Below are positions 1 to 6,964 of a stretch of 25,274 nt of DNA, one piece after another (within the stretch, counting starts at the first letter, position 1; the number at the start of each line of letters is the position of its first letter). Where the stretch lies: NCBI GenBank assembly GCA_905214435.1, contig CAJMMA010000026.1, positions 1 to 25,274 of the forward strand. Reading direction: 5' to 3'. A program made the position numbers and the translations under genes. The notes beneath the pieces are model-generated. The model was given only the letters and a program-made list of their open reading frames with translations. It made no database searches and was not told where the DNA came from. The stretch comes from an uncultured bacterium. Lineage in GTDB: Bacteria; Actinomycetota; Coriobacteriia; Coriobacteriales; Coriobacteriaceae.

Positions 1-1808
<1,808 letters not shown>

Positions 1809-1925
1809 GTAGTTCCCCTATCTTCTATCCATATACAAACGGCACGCGTATGCGGCCCACCCAGCGACACAACGCTCAGCGGGAATATTGAGCCTTTTAC
1901 CGAAAACTCGTTTATTTTAGCGATT

Positions 1926-2375
1926 TTAGATGAGAGGGGTTTCCTCACCTGCAGGTTCAGGGTCGCTCCACATAAAACCATCGCCGGCACCCATGCCCTC
2001 ATACAGCACGTATGCCGAAAAACCGCTCTCGAGCGTGGTTTCGAAGAAGCTCACGAGCAGGGCGTCGTGATAGCCGCCGTCAATTTCGACACAACCGGTG
2101 TAGCCGATGGCATAGCGGGCGATGCGGCCCAGCCCCTCGTCCTTAAGACCCATCTTGTGCTCGGAGATAAAGTTGGTGGCAGCCTCGAGGCATGCCTCCT
2201 CGCCATCTTCGTCGAGCGCCGCCAGATATCGGTTGGAAGCAGCGTCCTCGATCGCCACAACTACGCCAGGGTTTTCACCGGCGGCAAGGTCGTCCAAGAA
2301 CGCGCCGATCAGATCGCACACCATGGCGTCGAGCTCGGCGGAGACGTTACCGGCGTCCTGCATATCCTGTGCCAT
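1926..2375 (-). CDS. Uncharacterised acidic soluble protein, 149 aa
   Basis: I do not recognise a family. The 149-residue product starts MAQDMQDAGN and is strongly acidic, with no signal peptide or membrane segment. It reads as one mixed alpha/beta domain: a helical N-terminal 30 residues, a strand-like VVVAIED segment, a helix, and strands around TGCVEIDGGYHDALLVSFFE. The C-terminus (DPEPAGEETPLI) is probably disordered. The ATG is supported by GGAAGG seven bases upstream. It lies 30 bp downstream of the 128-aa membrane-protein gene on the same strand, so the two and the bifunctional-nuclease gene probably form one transcription unit, possibly running on into typA. Codon use matches its neighbours. 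The gene is credible because of coding pattern, ribosome-binding site and packing. Its function is unknown. Confidence 0.75.
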   Translation of the reverse strand: MAQDMQDAGNVSAELDAMVCDLIGAFLDDLAAGENPGVVVAIEDAASNRYLAALDEDGEEACLEAATNFISEHKMGLKDEGLGRIARYAIGYTGCVEIDGGYHDALLVSFFETTLESGFSAYVLYEGMGAGDGFMWSDPEPAGEETPLI

Positions 2376-2405
2376 CTTTAGACCTTCCCATCGAGTCTGG
2401 CGTCG

Positions 2406-2792
2406 TTACAGTTCTTGTGCCTCGGCAGCAATCTTGGCGGCAGCGTCGCGGGCGCGCATCATATCCATCGCGCGCTTATCGAGTACCTTGATCTGGTTGG
2501 TCAGCATTACTGCATCGACCACGCCCCAGATTACCAAGCCCGTTGAAATCGAAAACCCAAGCGCACCAACTGTACCACGAAGGCGCGAGCAGATTGCCGC
2601 GACAAGGGCGGAGACGACAACCATCTTGATAAACGAGCCGCGGCGCTCGCGAAGCGTGCGGGCCTGCGTCACATAGGCAATGCGAGCCGCCTCAGAAGCC
2701 TCCGAGCGCATCTGGGCTTCACGCGCGATAGCGGCCGCTTCAGCCGATACGCGGGTACCCATCAGCGACCTCTCCGCTCGCGTGCCAGACAT
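2406..2792 (-). CDS. Small predicted two-span membrane protein, 128 aa
   Basis: No family recognised. The product begins MSGTRAERSLMGTRV and has a charged, Ala-rich helical N-terminus (residues 12-50). Two hydrophobic stretches follow: about 56-70 (KMVVVSALVAAICS) and about 76-97 (GALGFSISTGLVIWGVVDAV). A basic helical tail of about 30 residues ends AAAKIAAEAQEL. This suggests a small inner-membrane protein with both tails on the same side. Its ATG directly follows the TAA of the upstream bifunctional-nuclease gene with no gap, which implies translational coupling. A second in-frame ATG ten codons later (MGTRVSAEA) is an alternative start. The 149-aa gene follows after 30 bp. Function cannot be assigned. 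Confidence 0.72.
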   Translation of the reverse strand: MSGTRAERSLMGTRVSAEAAAIAREAQMRSEASEAARIAYVTQARTLRERRGSFIKMVVVSALVAAICSRLRGTVGALGFSISTGLVIWGVVDAVMLTNQIKVLDKRAMDMMRARDAAAKIAAEAQEL

Positions 2793-3293
2793 TTAGAAGT
2801 CATCGGGGGAGAGCGTATGGACGAACTCGTCGAACTTCTCGAACTCCTGCTCGTCGTCGACTTCCTCGGCGTGGGTAGAAACAGTTCCCAGGCGATTCAT
2901 GATGTCGTCCTCCACAAACATGGGGGCATTGCTGCGCACGGCAAGGGCAATGGCGTCACTGGGGCGGGCGTCGATCTTGCGCTCCTCGCCATCGGCCAGC
3001 ACGACGATCGTCGCGTAGAACACCGGCGGCTCGGCGCGAACGATCTCGATGCGCTCGAGCTTGGCGCCCAAGGCGTCAACGGTATCGAGCAGCAGGTCAT
3101 GGGTAATCGGGCGCTCGGCGCGGCCGCTATCGATGCCGCGGCTGATGGCAGCAGCTTCAAACGAACCAGTCTGAATGGAAAGGGAACGCAGCGGCGCGGG
3201 CGAGTCCGATTTGCTGCTGCGCTCACGAAGCACGATAAGCGATGGCACGGGACCGGCGGCCATGACGATGGTCTCTATGTCGACACGAACCAT
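2793..3293 (-). CDS. Bifunctional nuclease family (DUF151) protein
   Basis: This 166-residue protein matches the DUF151/bifunctional nuclease family, some members of which cleave DNA and RNA. Family signatures are visible: an N-terminal strand pair (MVRVDIETIVM), RSLSIQTGSFEAAAISRGI, a helix with THDLLLDTVDALGAKLERIEI, then FYATIVVLADGEERKIDARPSDAIALAVRSNAPMFV, whose DARPSDAIALA segment is the hallmark. The C-terminal 30 residues are acidic and probably disordered. An earlier start would add 16 unrelated residues. I chose the ATG at 3293 because GGAGG sits six bases upstream and the family begins with this strand. A possible promoter lies about 60 bp upstream. The stop abuts the next ATG exactly, so this is the first gene of a short operon. 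Confidence 0.85.
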   Translation of the reverse strand: MVRVDIETIVMAAGPVPSLIVLRERSSKSDSPAPLRSLSIQTGSFEAAAISRGIDSGRAERPITHDLLLDTVDALGAKLERIEIVRAEPPVFYATIVVLADGEERKIDARPSDAIALAVRSNAPMFVEDDIMNRLGTVSTHAEEVDDEQEFEKFDEFVHTLSPDDF

Positions 3294-3350
3294 GGAACAC
3301 CTCCGGTACGTAGCGGTTAACACGCGGCAGCTCCACCGCATTGAATAGCT

Positions 3351-3380
3351 ATACTACCCAATCTTTCGCACAGCACACAA
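3351..3380 (-). promoter_or_regulatory. Possible promoter for the bifunctional-nuclease operon
   Basis: On the minus strand TTGTGT (3375-3380) and TAGTAT (3351-3356) are separated by 18 bp and lie about 60 bp before the start codon. The fit to a housekeeping sigma-factor promoter is moderate. It lies just past the tRNA-cluster terminator, where a new transcript would be expected. Confidence 0.4.
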
Positions 3381-3407
3381 AACCAAAATGAGATTTATCA
3401 CAGACAA

Positions 3408-3440
3408 GAAAAAGCCCCGAGGCAACGCCCCAGGGCTCTT
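3408..3440 (-). terminator. Rho-independent terminator of the tRNA cluster
   Basis: Read on the minus strand, AGAGCCCTGGGGC-GTT-GCCTCGGGGCT folds into an interrupted GC-rich hairpin followed directly by TTTTTC. It begins about a dozen bases after the CCA end of the last tRNA and closes the tRNA transcript before the bifunctional-nuclease gene. Confidence 0.8.
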
Positions 3441-3451
3441 CACAGTTTTGA

Positions 3452-3528
3452 TGGTGGACCTGACAAGATTCGAACTTGTGACCTCCCGGTTATCAGCCGG
3501 ACGCTCTAACCAACTGAGCTACAGGTCC
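3452..3528 (-). tRNA. tRNA-Ile (GAT anticodon), downstream copy
   Basis: A complete cloverleaf is readable on the minus strand. The acceptor stem GGACCTG pairs with CAGGTCC, with discriminator A and an encoded CCA. The D arm is AGCTCAGTTGGTTAGAGC. The anticodon arm TCCGG-CTGATAA-CCGGG gives anticodon GAT, and the T arm contains GTTCGAATC. The mature part is 74 nt plus CCA. It is identical, base for base, to the second tRNA-Ile gene at 3676-3752. It is the last gene of the cluster and is followed by the terminator at 3408-3440. Confidence 0.97.
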
Positions 3529-3532
3529 ATCA

Positions 3533-3608
3533 TGGTGGAGGTTAGGGGGATCGAACCCCTGACCTCAGGCTTGCAAAGCCCGCGCTCTCCCAGCTGAGCT
3601 AAACCCCC
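3533..3608 (-). tRNA. tRNA-Ala (TGC anticodon)
   Basis: The minus strand reads GGGGGTT as the 5' acceptor strand, pairing with AACCTCC (one G-T pair), with discriminator A and encoded CCA. The anticodon arm CGGGC-TTTGCAA-GCCTG gives anticodon TGC. The T loop is GTTCGATCC. The mature part is 73 nt plus CCA. It sits between two identical tRNA-Ile genes, only four bases from the downstream one. I see no promoter of its own, so it should be made from the upstream promoter by transcription through the hairpin at 3620-3664. Confidence 0.97.
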
Positions 3609-3619
3609 ACGGAGACAGT

Positions 3620-3664
3620 AATAAACACCCCAGCGGCGACTCGGCTCTCGCTGGGGTGTTTATT
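3620..3664. terminator. Perfect 16-bp hairpin between tRNA genes (possible leaky or bidirectional terminator)
   Basis: AATAAACACCCCAGCG (3620-3635) is exactly complementary to CGCTGGGGTGTTTATT (3649-3664), with a 13-base loop. On either strand the descending arm ends in TGTTTATT, which resembles a terminator whose U-rich part is buried in the stem. It lies between the first tRNA-Ile and tRNA-Ala on one strand, so it would reduce transcription of the last two tRNAs or act as an RNA-processing landmark. Confidence 0.65.
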
Positions 3665-3675
3665 GCGAAAGAAAG

Positions 3676-3752
3676 TGGTGGACCTGACAAGATTCGAACT
3701 TGTGACCTCCCGGTTATCAGCCGGACGCTCTAACCAACTGAGCTACAGGTCC
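3676..3752 (-). tRNA. tRNA-Ile (GAT anticodon), upstream copy
   Basis: Identical to the tRNA-Ile at 3452-3528: acceptor GGACCTG/CAGGTCC, anticodon loop CTGATAA (GAT), T loop with GTTCGAATC, encoded CCA. It is the first gene of the minus-strand tRNA cluster, starting just after a strong promoter (3767-3796). The position downstream of gyrA matches the ileT-alaT pair found after gyrA in mycobacteria, which supports an actinobacterial host. Confidence 0.97.
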
Positions 3753-3766
3753 ATCGCGCAAGGGAT

Positions 3767-3796
3767 ATATTAGACGAGTCGTTACGCGCGCGTCAA
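3767..3796 (-). promoter_or_regulatory. Promoter of the tRNA cluster
   Basis: On the minus strand TTGACG (3791-3796) and TAATAT (3767-3772) are separated by 18 bp. Transcription would begin near 3760, a few bases before the first tRNA-Ile at 3752. The good match and the position make this a likely stable-RNA promoter. Confidence 0.7.
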
Positions 3797-3800
3797 CAAC

Positions 3801-3983
3801 TTTTTTGAAAATCTTTGAGGGGTGTCGGCCCGGCTGCCCGGCGGCATGCGAAGTCGCCTGCTCGGACAGTCCTGCTCGCACGGAGAGCACATTAAGTGCT
3901 CTCCGGCTCGTGCGGAACTCGCGATCGACTTCGTATGCCGCCGGGCAGCCGGGGCCGACGCGAGGTTCAAGATTGTCAAAAAA
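3801..3983. repeat. Large imperfect palindrome with an inner hairpin, downstream of gyrA
   Basis: The left arm 3801-3856 (starting TTTTTTGAAAATCTTTGA) is the near-complement of the right arm 3926-3983. The core GGCTGCCCGGCGGCAT-CGAAGTCG pairs almost perfectly, and the outer ends TTTTTTGA-AATCTT also match. The 69-base centre holds another hairpin, GGAGAGCAC-ATTAA-GTGCTCTCC (3882-3904), extended by CGCAC/GTGCG after a small bulge. The right end supplies the T-run of the gyrA terminator. No credible protein is encoded. It could be a non-autonomous palindromic repeat element, a decayed insertion, or the template of a long structured RNA. The sequence alone does not decide. Confidence 0.75.
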
Positions 3984-4010
3984 GCGGTCGGCGCGCAGTG
4001 CGCCGACCGC
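3978..4010 (-). terminator. gyrA rho-independent terminator
   Basis: On the minus strand GCGGTCGGCGC-ACTGC-GCGCCGACCGC is a perfect 11-bp GC-rich stem followed directly by TTTTTT. It lies 40 bp after the gyrA stop codon and is a textbook intrinsic terminator. The T-run is shared with the end of the large palindrome at 3801-3983. Confidence 0.93.
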
Positions 4011-4050
4011 CGATGTAAGGGGTCTGATGATTTTTACCAGCTAGGGCCTC

Positions 4051-6792
4051 TTACTCGTCTAGGAGATCCTCTGGCATGTCGTTGCCGTCGCCTAGGTCGA
4101 CTGGGGCCTCTTCGGCGTCGGTTGCGGCCTCGGCGGCTTCGCCTTCGGGCTTCTCCTTGGCGGCTGTCATGCGGGCTACGGCGCATACGCGGTCGTTGTC
4201 GTCGACGGTCATCATCTTGACGCCCTGGGTGGCACGACCAGTCTGGCTGATCTCGTCGGTCTTGACGCGAATGACCGTCGCGCCTTCCGTCACGATGAAC
4301 AGCTCGTGCTGCGGGCCCACCGTCTTCATGGCCGCGAGGTTACCCTTACGCTCGGTCATTTGGATGGTGTAGACGCCCTGGCCGCCGCGATTCTGCTCCG
4401 GGTAGTCCGCGACCGGCGTGCGCTTGCCGTAGCCGCGCTCGGTGATGACGAACAGATCGCCGTTGCCGTTAGTGACTTCCATGCCCAGAACGCTCACGCC
4501 GTCCTTCATGCCGATACCGCGAACACCGCTGGTATCGCGGCCGGTGGCACGCACCTGCTCCTCGGAGAACATAATCGCCTTGCCCGCGGTGGTGGCCAGG
4601 ATAATCTTGTCGCCCTCGCGCACGCGGCGCACGTTCAGCAGCGCGTCGTCGTCACGCAGGTTGATAGCGATCAGGCCGTCGCGACGGCTGCGGTCATATG
4701 CGCTCATCACGGTCTTCTTGACCATGCCGCTCTTGGTGGCAAACATCAGATACTCGTCGGCAGGGAACTCGCGGCAGCTGATGACGCTCGCAATCTTCTC
4801 GCCCTCCTCGAAGGGCAGCAGGTTGACGATCGCGGTACCGCGCGCCTGGCGCGTACCCACCGGCAGCTCGTGCACCTTCAGGCGATAGACCTTGCCCTTG
4901 CTCGAGAAGAACAGCACGTACTCGTGCGTGGACGCGATGAACATCTCGTCGATGACATCGTCCTCTTTGAGGTTGACGCCCGACACGCCCTTGCCGCCGC
5001 GTTTCTGGGCGCGGTAGGCGGCCACCGGGATGCGCTTGACATAGCCGGTGTGGGTGATGGTCACGACCATGTCCTCGTCGGCAATGAGGTCCTCGACGTC
5101 CAGGTCCTTCTCGACCTGGCTGATCTCGGTGCGGCGCTTATCGCCAAACTTCTTGGAGATCTCGCGCATCTCTTCCTTGATGACGCCCAGAATCTTCTCC
5201 TCGTGCGCCAGCAGGTCCTCGTAGTAGGCGATGGCGCGGCGCAGACCGTCCAGCTCTTCCTGAATCTTGTCGCGCTCCAGGCCGGTCAGGCGGCGCAGCT
5301 TCATCTCGAGGATGGCCGTGGTCTGCTCGGGCGTAAAGCCAAAGCGCTCAATCAGGCGGCTGCTGGCCTCGGAGTCGGTCTGCGAGGAACGGATGATGCT
5401 GATGACCTCGTCGATATGGTCGAGAGCCATCAGGTAGCCCTCGAGGATATGCGCGCGGGCCTGGGCCTTCTTAAGGTCGAAGCGGGTGCGGCGGGTGACG
5501 ACGTCGACCTGGTGGTCGATGTAGTGCTGCAGCATCTCGCGCAGGCTCAGGCATTTGGGAACGCCGTTGACAAGCGCCAGGTTGTTGGCGCCAAAGGTCG
5601 TCTGCAGCGAGGTGTACTTGTACAGGTTGTTGAGCACGACCTGCGGAATGACGCCCTTCTTGAGCTCGATGACCAGACGGATACCCTTCTGGTTGGATTC
5701 ATCGCGCATATCCGAGATGCCCTCGATGCGCTTGTCGTTGACGAGCTGGGCGATCTTCTCCTGCAGGGTGCCCTTGTTGACCATGTAGGGAATCTCGGTA
5801 AAGACCAAGCGGCTGCGGCCGGTCTTGGTGGACTCCACATGTGCCTTGGCACGCACGGTAATGGAGCCGCGGCCGGTCTCGTAGCTCTGCTTAATGCCGG
5901 CGCTGCCCATGATGATGGCGCCGGTGGGGAAGTCCGGACCGGGCATGATCTGCATGAGCTCGTCGACGGTGGCGTCGGGGTTGTCGATCAGGTAGCAGGT
6001 GGCCTCGATCGCCTCGGTGAGGTTATGCGGAGCGATGTTGGTGGCCATGCCGACGGCGATGCCCTGGCTGCCGTTGACCAGCAGGTTGGGGAAGCGCGCA
6101 GGCAGCGCCACGGGCTCGGCGAGCGATTCGTCGTAGTTGGGCTGCCAGTCGACGGTATCCTTCTGCAAGTCACGCAGCAGTTCCATGGCGGGCTTGGCCA
6201 GGCGGCTCTCGGTGTAACGCATGGCCGCCGCGCCGTCGCCGTCGATGTTGCCGAAGTTGCCGTGACCGTCGATGAGCGGCGTGCGCATGGAGAACCACTG
6301 CGCCAGGCGAACCATGGCCTCATAGACCGCGAAATCGCCGTGCGGGTGGTACTTACCGATAACTTCGCCGACCGTCCACGCCGACTTCTTATGCGGGCGG
6401 TTGGGGTAGATGCCGCTCTCGTTCATCGCGTACAGGATGCGGCGGTGCACTGGCTTTAAGCCGTCGCGCACGTCCGGCAGGGCGCGCGCCGTGATGACCG
6501 ACATCGAATACTCGATAAATGACTGCTTCATCTCGCGGCCAAACTCCGAAATCTGGAGCTGGCCGCCGTTTATATCCTCGCCGGCCGAGGCGCCACGATC
6601 GACTTCGCCAAAGCTCTCCTCGAGCTCACCGTCGTCGTCCTCTTCCTCGTCATCATCGGCATCGGGGTTATAGGCGTCAGGATCGCCGTCCTCGCCCTGC
6701 TCAGCACGGGCAAGCAGGCGCTTCAGATCGTCGGGCATGCCGGCATCGCCGGCCTCGCCCATACCCTCGTTATTGTTGATATCGTCTGCCAC
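4051..6792 (-). CDS. gyrA: DNA gyrase subunit A
   Basis: Breakage-rejoining subunit of DNA gyrase, working as A2B2 with GyrB to introduce negative supercoils. The 913-aa product has a winged-helix/tower core with catalytic Tyr193 (AAAMRYTESRLAKPA), a coiled-coil and gate region, and a six-bladed C-terminal domain. A GyrA-box variant QKRGGKG lies at about 596-602. Residues 1-80 form an unusual acidic extension (ADDDEEEDDDGELEE) ahead of the usual start region (ISEFGREMKQSFIEY). The C-terminus is also acidic. In the quinolone region Phe154 and Trp139 replace residues equivalent to E. coli Ser83 and Arg68, while Glu158 matches the Glu common in Gram-positives. The start is GTG at 6792, with AGGAGG four bases upstream. 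It lies 172 bp downstream of gyrB and ends at a strong terminator. Confidence 0.98.
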   Translation of the reverse strand: MADDINNNEGMGEAGDAGMPDDLKRLLARAEQGEDGDPDAYNPDADDDEEEDDDGELEESFGEVDRGASAGEDINGGQLQISEFGREMKQSFIEYSMSVITARALPDVRDGLKPVHRRILYAMNESGIYPNRPHKKSAWTVGEVIGKYHPHGDFAVYEAMVRLAQWFSMRTPLIDGHGNFGNIDGDGAAAMRYTESRLAKPAMELLRDLQKDTVDWQPNYDESLAEPVALPARFPNLLVNGSQGIAVGMATNIAPHNLTEAIEATCYLIDNPDATVDELMQIMPGPDFPTGAIIMGSAGIKQSYETGRGSITVRAKAHVESTKTGRSRLVFTEIPYMVNKGTLQEKIAQLVNDKRIEGISDMRDESNQKGIRLVIELKKGVIPQVVLNNLYKYTSLQTTFGANNLALVNGVPKCLSLREMLQHYIDHQVDVVTRRTRFDLKKAQARAHILEGYLMALDHIDEVISIIRSSQTDSEASSRLIERFGFTPEQTTAILEMKLRRLTGLERDKIQEELDGLRRAIAYYEDLLAHEEKILGVIKEEMREISKKFGDKRRTEISQVEKDLDVEDLIADEDMVVTITHTGYVKRIPVAAYRAQKRGGKGVSGVNLKEDDVIDEMFIASTHEYVLFFSSKGKVYRLKVHELPVGTRQARGTAIVNLLPFEEGEKIASVISCREFPADEYLMFATKSGMVKKTVMSAYDRSRRDGLIAINLRDDDALLNVRRVREGDKIILATTAGKAIMFSEEQVRATGRDTSGVRGIGMKDGVSVLGMEVTNGNGDLFVITERGYGKRTPVADYPEQNRGGQGVYTIQMTERKGNLAAMKTVGPQHELFIVTEGATVIRVKTDEISQTGRATQGVKMMTVDDNDRVCAVARMTAAKEKPEGEAAEAATDAEEAPVDLGDGNDMPEDLLDE

Positions 6793-6833
6793 GTTACCTC
6801 CTCATGGTTTGCGTGGTTCAAATCAGATAGTCC

Positions 6834-6957
6834 CCGTCCCCGTCACTAGGACGGAGACGGCTTTTCCAGGTGCCGCAGATTCGCTCGAAAGAGGAGGGAA
6901 GCGTACTTGGGTACGCGACCGACGATTGAGAGCGAAGGTGCGGTGGCTGGGAAAGCC
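6834..6957. repeat. Palindromic elements in the gyrB-gyrA spacer
   Basis: Two nested structures fill most of the 172-bp spacer. A hairpin CCGTCCCCGTC-ACTAG-GACGGAGACGG (6834-6860) has an 11-bp stem with one mismatch or G-T pair depending on strand. Overlapping it, arms 6859-6886 and 6930-6957 are complementary at about 22 of 28 positions and enclose an inner hairpin GCGTAC-TTGG-GTACGC (6901-6916). Neither has a T-run in the gyrA direction, so they are unlikely to be full terminators of gyrB. They may modulate or process a gyrB-gyrA transcript. The arrangement, long arms around a small hairpin, resembles the element after gyrA, although the sequences differ. Confidence 0.65.
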
Positions 6958-6964
6958 GAACAGG

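Noticed and set aside
3452..3752. tRNA-Ile/tRNA-Ala as the spacer of a ribosomal RNA operon
   Set aside because: No 16S or 23S sequence flanks the cluster. The position after gyrA explains it.
3805..4220. Small open frames inside the palindrome after gyrA
   Set aside because: They lack ribosome-binding sites and simply read through inverted-repeat and antisense gyrA sequence.
4306..6459. Long plus-strand open frame of over 700 codons opposite gyrA
   Set aside because: Fully antisense to gyrA with no ribosome-binding site or family resemblance. It is a by-product of gyrA codon use.
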